From the NCBI GenBank assembly GCA_024195585.1, contig SWBL01000005.1:1-64000 (forward strand): a DNA stretch of 64,000 nucleotides. Direction: 5' to 3'. Position numbers and translations under genes: made by a program. This DNA comes from Aureobasidium sp. EXF-3400. Lineage: Eukaryota > Ascomycota > Dothideomycetes > Dothideales > Saccotheciaceae. Positions 1 through 11,136 of this stretch are shown here, one piece after another; the stretch's first letter is position 1; each line of letters begins with the position of its first letter. The notes below the pieces were generated by a model. That model was given only the letters and a program-made list of their open reading frames with translations. It searched no databases and was not told the DNA's origin.

Positions 1-615
1 GGTCACCCACCGTAGTACTAATCTGCCGTTCAACTGCTTATGTATGGCAGAGCGGACGGGATGCCCAGTTTTCAGCTGACTGTGGCCGTATGTGCTTGGA
101 AAGCTGTTTTCATCGATTATATCCAGCACCAATGGTATCGCCTTCCAAAGTCATCTCAGTCAGCTACGTCCCGATCATGATCAAATGTCGCGCCTCGGGC
201 TTCAATCGCTGCCCAAAATCATTCGATCATTAAGTCTGTGTTATGGACTTTCGCCAAGACGACGTCGAGGTAGAATCTTCCGTGCACTATCTTGATGCGG
301 CAGTCTATGATTCGATATACCGATCTGCATGCTTATAAGGCAGTAGGTTCACGACTGCCGGCGCCAGCGTGGATCGATTTGGTCATCACCTAACCTTTAT
401 CTTTGGCGTTCCTTGCTGATTACCTCGACATCTTGGAGATCAAGCATCTATGGCCCGGAGTTGACAATCGTCGATGATAGTAAGTTATGGAAGTACCGCT
501 GAAATGACAATTCAATGCAGCGACGATCAGCCTACTGCTTAGTACTTGGGTTGCCGGTTTGTCGTATGTTAAGAGCTGAGCTCGACAACTCTTCTCAATT
601 TCGTGTTTGGCTGAA
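1..615. other. Intergenic, no gene seen
   Basis: Left edge of the window up to the first gene. Only short open frames without family resemblance or codon structure are present. It presumably holds the promoter of the gene starting at 616 and possibly the flank of a gene outside the window. Confidence 0.6.
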
Positions 616-1773
616 ATGAGGAATCACCTTCCTGTGTTGACTCTTGTCGCTGCTGCGACTGGCGTGCAAGCTTATCAGCAGCAACTCGACGTCCCCGATT
701 CAGCTTTCACCTCGTGGCAGCTTCCTACTGCCGTCTCAGGACCATGTGACGTCTCAATTGGGCCTGACAACTTCATTTACGTACAAGAGTTCTTCGCCAA
801 CAAGATTGCACGCTTCAATCAGAACACTGGTGAATTCACTGAGTACGACATTCCCTTCACTGTACCTGGGTTAGACAACTTCACCCTACCGCTACCTGGC
901 CATGCAAAGTTCGAACTCTTGTCGTGTGCCATTCGCACTGGCTATGACGGCTTCATGTACTTCAGCAATGGCGCTCACAATCAGCTCGTGCGTCACGATG
1001 TTCATAGCGGCGAGACCGTTGTCTTTACCCCTCCTCCGCCGCTCTTAAGTATCTTGGGCAATCTCGAACCCTTCAATGACTTGACCTCTGCTCCGGATGG
1101 AATCTATTTCACGCAGACCACTGGCAACCAAGTCACGAAATTCGACTACGAGACGCATGAGTTCACTTCATGGACTGTACCTACACTTCTTGCAATCCCT
1201 CTTGGCATCTACTACTCACAGCATGATGATGGAGTTTGGTTCCTAGAGTTCGGCGCTTCGAAGGTCGGCCGCCTAGATCGCCATACCCATGAGATTGAGG
1301 AGTTCGATCTACCTTTAGAAGCACTACAACCTCTGGTTATGCGTGCCGAGACAATAAACCAGGACGGCAGTTCGACTCTCTGGTTTGCATGCACGACTTC
1401 ATCCTCCATCACAGGAATCAACACGCGAACCGGAGCTGTGACCCCTTACCTCGAGCCCAATGCTCCTACAGAAACGGTTGAGGTAGCCCAAGATTTGAAG
1501 GGAAATGTGTGGGCAACGCACATTTTGCAGAATACACTAGGCGTACTCAACCCAAAGACTGGTAATGTCAGTGTTGTTGTCGAACCAGATGTCATTCTGA
1601 ACACTCCAGGGATTACGGTGCCATTCTACGGCGAGACTGGCATCTTCGGTTATGCTGTTGGTCAGCCACCAGGTCAAGGACAGAAAGACATTCTTGGTGA
1701 CTCAATCTGGTATACGCATTTCCTGACCAATCAGTTGATCAGGCTGGACCTGACGAACATCGAGATCCCTTGA
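616..1773 (+). CDS. Secreted virginiamycin B lyase-like / SMP-30-like beta-propeller protein
   Basis: Single exon, 385 aa. I start at the ATG at 616 because the open frame's earlier start at 607 is a TTG; from 616 the protein opens with a clean signal peptide (hydrophobic stretch to about residue 20, ending in VQA). The body is a repeated propeller pattern: blades with G-x-D-x-x-x-Y/W-F elements, for example around GPDNFIYVQE, APDGIYFTQ, DGVWFLEF and DSIWYTHFL, each followed by a segment such as FNQNTGEFTEYDIP. This is the streptogramin/virginiamycin B lyase (Vgb) fold. Bacterial Vgb linearises type B streptogramins. Secreted fungal relatives are common and mostly of unknown substrate, so the antibiotic-lyase function is inference only. 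I did not confirm the catalytic His/Glu residues. The gene stands alone, upstream of another secreted-protein gene on the same strand. Confidence 0.78.
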   Translation: MRNHLPVLTLVAAATGVQAYQQQLDVPDSAFTSWQLPTAVSGPCDVSIGPDNFIYVQEFFANKIARFNQNTGEFTEYDIPFTVPGLDNFTLPLPGHAKFELLSCAIRTGYDGFMYFSNGAHNQLVRHDVHSGETVVFTPPPPLLSILGNLEPFNDLTSAPDGIYFTQTTGNQVTKFDYETHEFTSWTVPTLLAIPLGIYYSQHDDGVWFLEFGASKVGRLDRHTHEIEEFDLPLEALQPLVMRAETINQDGSSTLWFACTTSSSITGINTRTGAVTPYLEPNAPTETVEVAQDLKGNVWATHILQNTLGVLNPKTGNVSVVVEPDVILNTPGITVPFYGETGIFGYAVGQPPGQGQKDILGDSIWYTHFLTNQLIRLDLTNIEIP

Positions 1774-2176
1774 GCACAGGTCTAGAAGAAGTGAGTTACC
1801 AGGCACAGGCCAAATCACCAACCAGACACGAGAGGAAGCGCCAATTTCTGCCTCTTCTGCGAGCTGAAGACCGTCACATTGTGATTGTAGAAATGCACAG
1901 TATTTTTCAGGAAGGTCTGATGTCCACAGAGAAAATCCTGTCTGGAAATGTGGACTCGAGTCAGATAGCTATATGCTTGCTGCAGATCGAGCGTCGTGCT
2001 TCTCAACCAAAATAGATGCACGGTCCGTATGCAGGATGTTGTTTACGGTAGTCATTATTAATAGTAGCGCGACTAGCTATTGATCTCCGTATATAAAGTG
2101 GATATGTCGATGTCGTCTTCCCTGCCTTGCTCAGCACTCTTCTGCTTTTGATATCAGTTTGTTCACGGCCAGCAAC
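1774..2176 (+). promoter_or_regulatory. Intergenic spacer with TATA box for the gene at 2177
   Basis: No gene seen. A good TATA element (TATATAAAG) lies at 2090-2098, about 80 bp upstream of the ATG at 2177. That is the usual fungal spacing for a short 5' leader and supports that start codon. Confidence 0.5.
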
Positions 2177-2850
2177 ATGCACCTCAGCCTTAGCATTATC
2201 GTGCTTTCGGCCACTTCAGCCCTTGGCCAAACGTATTGCCCAGCTTCTTCTATCTTCAGAGTGAAATCGATCCTCACAAATTCTACCAACTTCAATACCA
2301 CAAGCTCTCTCGGCTACGTAAAGTCGTCAGCCTGGTACTCCGATATCTATCATGCCATCCTCGACCCTGCAGAAACCTGGACCGGAACACGAGCCTATAC
2401 CACCGACATTTTCAACAACACTGCCTCGTATCTTGAGTTTCCAGATGAAGACTATGAGCACACGAGAGGCTTGACTCTCAATTCGTTGACTCAAGCAACA
2501 CCCACCGACTTTGCAGAGATCAATGGTGCAGATGGACCTGGTATTTGGCCTGGAACTCAGGCAGTGTACTACGATGATGCTGGCAAAATCCAATACAATG
2601 GGTTTGATGGACGAAACGTGCGCTGGCATGGTGAGTTGACTTGGTTGATGGTCTACATTGCTCATGACTAATTCGATCGGAAGGTTGTCCGAACCGCGAC
2701 TTGGAGTGGGCAAGCAATGTTACCCGACTAGGGTACAGATTAGCCAAAGCGACCATACCTGAAGGCTGCTACGATCTTGACCTTGTCATTGAGTATATGG
2801 TTGGTTGGGCTACGCCCGGAGGGTTACCACCTAAGTGCTGGAAAAGCTAG
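2177..2850 (+). CDS. Secreted protein of unknown function
   Basis: Two exons, 2177-2630 and 2684-2850, split by a 53-bp intron (GTGAGT donor, CTCATGACTAAT branch region, AAG acceptor). Spliced protein is 206 aa. The intron is inferred because the unspliced frame stops at once, while splicing restores an open frame that ends in a Cys-containing tail (GCPNRD, EGCYD, PPKCWKS). Residues 1-18 form a signal peptide (MHLSLSIIVLSATSALG). The mature part is rich in N-x-S/T sites and aromatic residues, with four Cys visible (one near the mature N-terminus, three near the C-terminus) that could form disulphides. I do not recognise the family. Small, secreted and Cys-containing is compatible with an effector-like or cell-wall protein, but nothing identifies it. 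The TATA box at 2090 supports expression. Confidence 0.65.
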
Positions 2851-3032
2851 TGCCTGCCATGTACAAACAGTTTAATGTGTCCAGGGTTTTATATGCATGT
2901 CCAGGTTGCTCTAGTTTAACTACGATGTTGTGTTTCCTGACTCCCCTTTCATTCGTGTGACAAAGCTTGCGATGAACCACCATTGTTTAGCAGAGCGGAT
3001 GTTGAGTTTGCCCGTGTTGCAGATGCCAGACT

Positions 3033-3608
3033 CTAAGCCTTACGTGCACCTTTCTTTCCTTGTTTCTTCCCTCCTTTCGGTGCCTTTTGCTCACCGCTCT
3101 TTCCTGTTACCTCTGCTTCTAATCGAGGCAACCCAGCCCGTCTCAATCGACTTAGGAATTTCTCGTCCTTGAGTTCTTCTTTCGAAATGCCAAAGACTAC
3201 ACGGTATATTGGACCCATGTCGTGCGGGCCACAAGGACGTGAGTCTCCACTTGCTCTACGCTTTTCGAAAAAGTTCTGGAAGCAGTCTTTGATGGCTTGT
3301 TCGATAGTGACAGTGTGTGGAGTAACATCCCGAGTTTGACGTGGTTCCGAAGTAACTTCATGGTCTAACTCTTCGAACTCTAGGACTTCTGTTAAGGTTG
3401 GTGCTAGGATTTGCGTGGTTTTCACCAGAGCGGCTTCTTCAGCTGTGAAGTATGGTGCGCTGATGTATATCTCATCTGTTGTTGCAAGCGTGCGCAGCTC
3501 TGCTGCACGATCAGTGGCGATATTGCAAAGGTCGTGAAGAAGGACGCGGACCTTGTACCACAGGTTCTGATTCGCTTGGAGCGTTTGCAATCCCTCGCTG
3601 CTGTTCAT
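3033..3608 (-). CDS. Conserved-looking hypothetical protein with basic tail
   Basis: Single exon, 191 aa, starting at the ATG at 3606-3608. The N-terminal half looks helical and acidic (WYKVRVLLHDLCNIATDRAAEL region, then a stretch rich in E and T). The middle contains PHDMGPIYRVVFGISKEEL, which looks like a small folded motif. The last 25 residues are a Lys/Gly/Arg tail (KGGKKQGKKGARKA) typical of nucleolar or nucleic-acid-binding proteins. No signal peptide or membrane segment. I do not recognise a family. The gene converges on the secreted-protein gene ending at 2850 and has a 357-bp space upstream before the next gene's 3' end. The length, lack of internal stops and compositional structure argue for a real gene, not chance. 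Confidence 0.6.
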   Translation of the reverse strand: MNSSEGLQTLQANQNLWYKVRVLLHDLCNIATDRAAELRTLATTDEIYISAPYFTAEEAALVKTTQILAPTLTEVLEFEELDHEVTSEPRQTRDVTPHTVTIEQAIKDCFQNFFEKRRASGDSRPCGPHDMGPIYRVVFGISKEELKDEKFLSRLRRAGLPRLEAEVTGKSGEQKAPKGGKKQGKKGARKA

Positions 3609-3965
3609 TTTAGATGATTATTTGCAGCGACGCAGAGATATGTTTCTTTGTATGTATTTGTAGGTAGAGATGGATCAAAGTTGGGATGGATGTTGATGTA
3701 GATGAAGGAAGTTGTGATGGACAACGTCCCGACGCAGAATAAAAATCTAGGAGCGCGCTGGACAGCTCGACGAGGCTGCCATTTCCTGACTAATCTATTC
3801 CACGTGGTATGTCGTGTGAGTTAGTTGCGCATGTGGTGGGATTGCGGAGACTGGAGTGATCAAGATTTGAGCAAGTTATAGATCTATTTCTTGACTATTT
3901 ACATACAGCCCGACCTTCACAAGATACTTCTCACAATTACCAGAGGTTCGTTTAGTCCGTGACTC
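3609..3965. other. Intergenic, upstream region of the 3033-3608 gene
   Basis: 357 bp lying 5' of the hypothetical gene and 3' of the phosphatase gene. No open frame of note. It contains TGAGCAAGTT at 3868-3877, a 10-mer that recurs in the copper-gene promoters (see findings). Confidence 0.5.
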
Positions 3966-5580
3966 TCATTGATGCAAGAAAGTGATCTTGTCAGCTGCTC
4001 CTTCTTCCAACCCGCACAAACGTCCGAAGTCACCGACTTCCCAACCTCTGAGCATGATCTTTCTCTCAAAGGCAATCAAAGGACAGCTCTTTCCCGGTCC
4101 ATCATCACAACCAGGTATAGGCACGACGCCATCATTGACGACGACACGAACATAAGGCTCTGGATGAGGCGGGTTGCAATATACATGGTTTGGATAGAGT
4201 GGAGCGTTTGAGTGGCAGTAAACATAAGGACACACCATTCGCTCAAACTCGACCCTTCCGCCCATGGGCACAATGGAAGAGGTTCTCCACAGCCTGTCCT
4301 CTGGTGCCCGATCCGTGGGTAGATCTTCAGCTGATGGAAAGAGATCCAGTGCAGATAGCAAAGGCAAGATATCTCCATCATGCACGAAACTGAAAAAGAG
4401 GGATCCAGCTAAAGTGCCATTTGAAAGAATATTGGTAGTAGCGTTCAAGAATGGGAAACCACGACCTGCACTATACTTGTTTCCAGGTCCGGTGCGGTAG
4501 TAGTGGAGTATGTCCCTAGCATACTCAAATTCCCGCCACTCATCGTGTGTAAAGACATCACACCAGGGACTGCTTCCTCGCGCGAGCAGTTCGAAGCTGC
4601 AAAGTTCTTGCATGGAGAAGACTTCGTGGATGCTCAAATTCAAGCCTGGATTCTGTTGCTCCAAACGTTGGATGATGGGTGGTATGTAAACGTTTTGCCA
4701 TTCTTTGAGTTTGTGCAAGCCTTTATGCCGGCCTTCGGGGTTGTGTGGCTTGAGATAGGCTTTGCAGGTACTGCCTGTCGTCAATGTGTCGGCACCTAGT
4801 CCCGAGGTCTCGGGTATAATATGCAGTTTTGCAATGTCGCTATTCCAGTCAACGCCCCAGAAGCCACCGGCGAAGTACTTTGCAGTCTCGACTACGCGAT
4901 GGGAGTCTGCAGCCCAGAAGTTGGTTTGATTGTGGGCAATAGCTGTGGCACGAAGATCTGGATAGCGAGTTCGGAGGGTGACACCTGCTTGGAAGCCACC
5001 AAGGGAACCAGCATATGGTCCTGTAGGAATCAATTGTCCAATCTTGGACTTATAGTCCTCGCCCATGAAGAAAGTCCAGTTCTGAAAGAAGGACAGATCG
5101 CCTTTGAGGTTAAAGTCCAACGTTCGAAGGCGGTTGTGGAGAGCGATCATGTCTGCAATCTTGTCAGAGCAGAAAAAAAAAGGATGGCATGGTATGGAGA
5201 CTTACGTGCAGCTGTCCCATGTGTAGGATATCGTTCGTTATGTCTCGCCATCTGAGATAGTATAAGCCCATGATATGAGATATCAAAAAATGCTGAAGAG
5301 CTCCTACCATATGCACTTGTTCTATGTGACAACCCTCAGGTATGCTTAGCTCATCTCCGTAGACGCCGTCTACTTTTGGAATCCATGGTCCATTGCCTCC
5401 AAGGTGATACAAAATGTTCCAATTCTCGTGGGTTGTGTTCGCGACTGAGACCTGGGGATGATACCATTTGCTCAAAATCGTATGAAATTGGTCGTGCATC
5501 AGAGTCAACCAAGAGAGCTCTTGTTGCAAGCCGAAATATATTGCGGCTGCGACGACAGCTAGAGAAAATGGCAATAACAT
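3966..5580 (-). CDS. Histidine acid phosphatase / phytase-like, N-terminally anchored
   Basis: Three exons: 5308-5580, 5206-5251 and 3966-5152, giving 501 aa. Introns are 56 and 53 bp with GTAGGA and GTAAGT donors. Branch 2 histidine phosphatase. The catalytic motif is RHNERYP at residues 94-100, carried wholly on the 46-bp middle exon. The distal catalytic pair is HD at 364-365 (HDGDILP). Other family marks are the LGGFQAGVTLRTRYP and QTNFWAADSHRVVETA segments and several Cys that would pair outside the cell. The N-terminus has a hydrophobic stretch (LLPFSLAVVAAAIYFGL) that is either a signal peptide or a type II anchor. The usual motif is RHGxRxP; here Gly is replaced by Asn. Family members hydrolyse phosphomonoesters, including phytate, outside the cell or in vacuoles. 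The acid phosphatase call is firm; the phytase substrate is not shown. Confidence 0.88.
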
Positions 5581-6179
5581 GATTTTCGAGCCTGCAAAGG
5601 CTTCTAAGCTTTTGCTTGAGACAGCTCCTTCTTCCGTTTACGGTGGTCGGACAAACCTCTTAGCTACAAGGAAGAGGTGCACTCACGAACTACCCATAAT
5701 AGTCGCGTCGTCCGTGAGATATAAAGACAGGTCGTGGAGGACAAGCTGTCTTTGTCTTTACCGCCGCTCGACACGATTCGTTGACAGGATCCACATGGGA
5801 AAGCGTGCACGGACCCCGACCTTGATGGCAGAACGAAAACATACAAGAAGGAAGTCATAACCAAGGGCAGTTACCTCAGCTTAATAGACAGATCTGAATC
5901 ACAACACATGCCTCATACTGTACACTTGGTGAGTTCAATCGGTGGCTTTTGTCCAAACATCGCAACACGATATTGTCGATTCAACCGACTATCTGCTTAG
6001 AGAAGAAAGAGAACAAAAAAATGGACATTGAAATGTCCTCATGCAAAGTCATGTCAACCCAATCACCATTCGAACTTCATCTGTCGTTTCCCGGTCCTGA
6101 TCGCCATTTCTACGCCCCCACCATCGTCCACGCCGTGTCCCTAAAATTTAAAAAAGAAGAAAGAAGTAAAAGCATGAAC
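5581..6179. other. Intergenic, nothing recognised
   Basis: Lies between the phosphatase 5' end and the 3' end of the kinase gene. Only short frames without resemblance to known proteins. It presumably contains the phosphatase promoter and the kinase 3' UTR. Confidence 0.5.
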
Positions 6180-8213
6180 TTAGAAGATGGTTCCAAAGTC
6201 CTCATCAACTTGTGGCAGAGGCTTGCGAGGGCTAGTGCGTTCGCCGTTCTCGTCGACTGCAGGCTTTCGGTGTCTGGTTCATAGTCAGTACGAGATCAGG
6301 AATTTGTGTGGACAGAGACTTACTTGAACGTGAAGCCAACAAACAGATTACGGCCCATCTTCTCGTCCCTCTCAGCCATCTCTTCGAGCGCCTTCTGCTT
6401 GTCCTTGACTTCCTTGTACTTGGCCATGTCCTTTTCGCTCTCAAAGTCATCGAAGTAACCGGCATCAGTCTCACTGTCGAGTTCAGGCACGAAGGGAGCA
6501 CGCTCCTCGCGCAAACGGTCCCAGCGAACCTCGGCAAAGTAGGCGTGTGCCTTGACCTGCGACATACCACGCAATCTCTGGTTCTTACCGGAGATGAGAC
6601 GAGTAATGAGATCCCATGTACGACGCGACAGGAAGTAGTTGGGATCTTCGTACTCAGGCTTGCGCAGGACAGATGACCAGCGCTTCAGATTTTGCCATGT
6701 CTCGTCGACCGTGGCACCGGCGAACGGTGGGTAGCCAGCAAGAGCCTCGAAAAGCATACATCCAAGAGACCAGTAATCGACAGTAAAGTCGTACTCGTCG
6801 CCCTTCAACACCTCGGGAGCCATATAGTCGGGGCTTCCTACAATACTCTTTGCATAGTTGACGTCGCGCTCACGCAGACTGCGGTAACCTTCTCTTCTCT
6901 CCTGTAGCGAACGCTCCTCGATGGGCCTGCCAAAGGGAATAGCATCGCGGGGCATGTTTCCGACCTCCTCGAGCTTGATGCGCATACTCTCAATCTTGGC
7001 TGGGGCCAGGAAACCAGCAGCCAGACCAAAGTCGGTGAGCTTGACATGACCAGTGCTATCGATCAAGAAGTTTTCAGGCTTAAGGTCACGGTGGATGTAG
7101 CCGAGCTGGTGCAATGCGTCGACGCAGAGGAACATTTCGGAGATGTAGAAACGAGCATGACGGTTGTGCAGAACACCGGTGTTGTTGAGAAGAGTGCGGA
7201 AGTCACCACCGGGAACATACTCCATAGCGAGGTAGATGCTGGTCTCATCCTGGAAAGCGTACAGCAGACGCACCAGCCAGTCACTCTTTGCGGTGGTGAG
7301 AATGTCGCGCTCGGTCAAGACGTGGCGCACTTCATCGAGCTTGAATAGCAACTTTTTACTCATGACTTTGAGAGCGCAGACTTCGCGTGTGTCCTTCTTT
7401 TGCGCCAGGTAGACCTGACCGTAGCCACCCTGACCGACCTGAGTCAGAATGGCAAAGTCACCATGGTTGAGACGAGTGCGTCTGGCGCGGAGCTTCGCAC
7501 GTTCGCGTCCAAGGTACTGTTGCATGTTTGATTGGTACTCATCATTGGGAGTTTGAGGTGGTGGAGGGTTGTGGGCATGGAAGAGTTCGGTACGTTTCTG
7601 GCGGGTTGAGACGTAGTTGAGGAGATCATAGTAGTGGTCAAGGAAATCTGTACTGTTAGCATATTCCAGCAAGCTGAAGGAAAGTGTACCCACAGAGTTG
7701 AGTGACATTAGCCAGGCGCTTGACGGTGGGCTTCTGCAGCTTCTCAATCTCTTCTTGTGTCAGGCCGCCAGAAATGACACTGCGCTGTCTGCTCAGGGGC
7801 TGTTCGTCCTGGCGATACTGGCTCTGTCTGCTCGCCGCGGCTTGGCTAACGTGGTCCTGTTGTTGGGCGCCAGGGCGGGTAGGCGGGGTGTTCTCCTTGT
7901 TAGACTTGCGCGTAGGGCTGTGATCTTGGTTTCTGGGAGTTTTTGAAGGAGAGCCCAGAGTGGGCAGTAGTTTCATGGCATTGGAGAATACATCGGGCAG
8001 GTCAAAGGCGCCAGGGGGCATGCGGTTCTTGCTGGGACTGCCCTGAGGTGTCTGGACCGGAGAGATGAAGGGTTGCGCATTGTGGTTCTGGTTCTGGTGT
8101 CGTGGAGAGGTGGGAGTCAGAGGTCGCTCGCCCAGGTCGCTGCCAGCGCGCGAGTGCATTGGCGGCGGCATCATGGGCATGTTCAAATGCAGACTCTTAT
8201 CTGGAGACGCCAT
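6180..8213 (-). CDS. cot1: NDR/LATS-family serine/threonine kinase, COT1/Cbk1/Orb6 type
   Basis: Three exons: 7694-8213, 6324-7647 and 6180-6273, with introns of 46 and 50 bp; 645 aa. Residues 1-170 are a Pro/Gln/Ser-rich disordered arm. Around 165-200 is the Mob-binding region (VTQLYFLDHYYDLL, restored exactly by splicing the first intron). The kinase core shows GQGGYGQV at 245-252, the lysine in ALKVMSKK, HRDLKPEN at 359-366 and DFG at 379-381. The long basic NDR insert follows, then the activation-loop serine in IVGSPDYMAPEV (about 445). Near 609-615 is the hydrophobic motif FVGFTFK, directly followed by the last intron. In fungi this kinase with Mob2 drives polar tip growth, branching and cell separation. 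I chose the ATG at 8213 because MASPDKSLHLN resembles the usual family N-terminus; an in-frame ATG at 8285 would add 24 residues. Confidence 0.95.
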
Positions 8214-8566
8214 GCTCTTTCTGTATAAGAGTGTCTCGAAGCGCTGGTCTGATTTGTGTATGATTGATTGCTCGAGATGCTTCATTGATTGCTGACGAGG
8301 GGAGAAGCAACCGTTGCCGCATCAACATCCTCCGCCTCCACGCATAAACAAACCCTCCACCAAACACCCACCCACCACGCCAACTTATCGACTTCACAAT
8401 TATACTTTCCAAGGTTGCCTTATCTTTCACCGTCGAACACCCGCTTACACCACGTCATGATAGCATGGGAACGTTGTGGGAAATGACAGGCCTCGCAGCC
8501 AGTACAATCTCATTCTCTGTCGATAGCTACACCATGAATCCAGCTAGACTCCCTCAGTCATTAATC
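8214..8566. other. Intergenic, kinase promoter
   Basis: 353 bp between the kinase start and the 3' end of the SAP-motif gene. No gene seen apart from the optional 24-codon N-terminal extension of the kinase (8214-8285). C-rich stretches on the plus strand at about 8335-8385. Confidence 0.45.
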
Positions 8567-9414
8567 TCAAGCTGCAACGGGCTTCGTTTGGACACCCTTG
8601 AAATCCTCAACAATGCCTTTCCACAACTGCTTGAGAATGCTAGTCTGCTCCGCGATAGGTGCTTGGGCAGCTTTCTGAGTGGCTGCAGCAATTCGCTCTG
8701 CCATGCCATGGAAATCAATCGTCATGGCATTGTTATCAGAAACCTCGGAAAAGTTGCTTATGATCTTGTCAGCTGCCATGGAATTGATCTGTGGTTTCAT
8801 AACCATCTACGGCCTACGTTAGTCGAACTCTTCAAATCAACATTTTCAGGTGTACGTACGTCGTCGGCAGCCTCAAGACTGTGAGCACCAGTACGTGTAG
8901 GGCTGAAGTTGTTAGGGAGCAGAGGAACACGAATGGCAGAGGCCTCAGCATTGTCAGGGTCAAAATCGGGGAAGTAGGCAAAGTCGATGGTAGAGCTGTC
9001 GTTGACGGCCTTGAGGGCACGGCTAGTGTTGAAGTGACGCACTGCCTTGACCTCGTCCTGCTGCTCAGCACTAGGACGCTTGCTGGCGTTGACAGCAGTA
9101 GTGAAAGCACGAGAATGAGTCAAATCATCGGCAGACAGACGGCCCATGAGCTGCAGTTCCATCAGTCTTGCGAAGTACGATACAAGAATCTGGGAGAAGC
9201 TTACATCGTGCATAGAGCCAGAGTAGTCCAGCTTGCGTCTCTTGCACTCGGCTCTCAGGCCTGCAATGTCACGCGGAAGGTTCGACACAGGACGCTCAGC
9301 AGTAAGCAATGGTGAGGGGAAAGTAGCAGGGCCAGTCATGTGAAGCTGGCGACGGCTGCCACCAGCTGCCAGACGTCTTAGGGCGATGAATTGGTAAGCT
9401 CTAGGTGCAGACAT
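8567..9414 (-). CDS. Mitochondrial-type protein with SAP-like motif (possibly AIM34-like)
   Basis: Three exons: 9205-9414, 8860-9150 and 8567-8806; 246 aa. The second intron (53 bp, GTACGT donor, CTAACG branch, TAG acceptor) is clear. The first intron (54 bp, GTAAGC donor, CTGATG branch, CTGCAG acceptor) is a multiple of three with no stop, so retention would also give a protein. I splice it because it restores a SAP-like helix pair: DIAGLRAECKRRKLDYSGSMHD joined to LMGRLSADD. The N-terminus is Arg/Ala/Ser-rich and lacks acidic residues (about residues 1-35), as in a mitochondrial presequence. The C-terminal third (MVMKPQINSMAADKI to KPVAA) is helical. SAP motifs bind nucleic acid. A SAP-containing mitochondrial family (yeast Aim34) is the nearest I can name, with low certainty. 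Confidence 0.72.
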
Positions 9415-11136
9415 GTTGAGACAACGATGAGAAGGTGTGAGTGTTGAAAAGGTCGGTCGTTCTGTCGCGAGCTGTACAAGAAGCTACTAGGTAGACAAAG
9501 GATTCAGGTTTGAGGAGGAGAAAGAAAGATGGAGGGGAAGTCACACAAGTCTACAAGAAAAAGGCCACCGGGGGTGGTACAGCTATGGGCTCTTGCATCA
9601 AGGCAAGCACGAACGACACACCGCTGGCCTCACCAGCAGCATGCTGTATCTGCGAATAGCATAGCATGGAGAGCTTGTCAGCCCCGGATAAGCCTCAACA
9701 CTCGGGATCTACATTAGGCTCAGTTAACGCGACCCCCTGTTTCCCCGAGAACCATTCCGATATTGAGTGTCGTTCATCGCGATACACGCGCACAATTCTG
9801 AGGAAGGAGCAACAGTCAAGACCATAATTTCTCTGCAACTGAAAAGAATCTCGAGAGTCATACCTTGTAATCATATTCATGCCGCTACAACAGCTGCTCT
9901 ATACCTTTACCGACCTTATGTTCGATCACACGTGAGCTCCATGCCATACACAGAGCCTCCATACCAGAACCATACCAGAACCCTTGCTCCGGCTTCCCGC
10001 GGGCTAGCGCGCATGGACCGTTGCTCTCCCCATATCCTTATCTGCTGATGTTGATCTCCCTCCTGAACATCAGACCATCTTTGCCTGGTCAGTGGTACCA
10101 AAATTACCCGACCATTGCTCACCCTACCTACGACTCATTTCTCTCCTAAGATTTGTATCGTCTCACACAGCACCAGGTTCAATTGCTCGTACATTTTTGG
10201 TTTTCTTTTTCTTACTTTCAATTCATCCTTTTGCCAATTCTCCGACCTTTTGATTGTTTTCTTCGGACTTGCTGAATTCCCCGATATCTCATTCCTAGCA
10301 GCGGCTCTCCGCGCAAGGAATACCGATCAGACAAAGCACACATTCCATCAGTCTCAACAATCGGCATCGGGAAAACATTTCTTTCTCTGTTATCTCTGCC
10401 CGAGTCTCTGACGCAACCACGATTCGATCCTTGTAGCATCTGCGCAACCATGTTGCTTGTTCAATCGATTGAAGCGTAACGCGCGCAAGAAGGCCCCCAC
10501 ACTGTTTTTTGTGTTCGTGTGCTATGCTGCAGCTGTGAGCTCTTAACAATATCTGGTTTAGTGCATATCGTTGTGGTCATCAAGGTACCTGAAAACCGGC
10601 GATTGGTCAATCATCGTCGATACAAGAAACTCAACCTCGTTATCTCAAAGAAAAAAAGCAGTCATTCAACCAGTTCAGCGTTTGCCCTGGAGATATTTAA
10701 TCCTTGGTGTACGCACATTTTGCTGAAGAAAGATGCTGTTGCCGACTTGGTTCTATCAGTCATACTGGCTCTCATCAGACATACTGGCTCTCATCAGAGT
10801 CAATGGCTCTCATTCCTTTTCCATGACCGTAACGCAGTCGCCGAAGTGAAGTCGCTAGTCATGTGCAGAAGACTTTGAGAATGCACAAGAGTCAGAGGAA
10901 TATATCATTGTTGATCTGTACGGCTCTATAAACCTACTGCTTGACACAGGCAAGTCTTTGTATTGTTGAAAGTCATGAATATCGTGTGCTTCGTTATTGG
11001 ACAAATGAAGTAGAAAAGAGAACAACCTAATTGTTCTATGCGAGACCGATTCCCAAGCGCCGTATGCAATGCTAGAATGAAAGACGTAGTAAAACCCCAA
11101 GTGAATATGTGATGAAAAGAAGGTCAGAAATTGAGC
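9415..11136. other. 1.7-kb gene-poor spacer with short tandem repeat
   Basis: Between the SAP-motif gene's start and the 3' end of the channel gene. Open frames here are short and without family features. A perfect 19-bp direct repeat (CATACTGGCTCTCATCAGA) occupies 10761-10779 and 10780-10798, followed by a partial third copy (ATGGCTCTCATT). Nothing else recognised. Confidence 0.5.
10761..10798. repeat. Two perfect tandem 19-bp units
   Basis: CATACTGGCTCTCATCAGA occurs twice head to tail at 10761-10779 and 10780-10798. A degenerate third partial copy follows to about 10813. It lies in non-coding sequence downstream of the channel gene. Confidence 0.85.
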
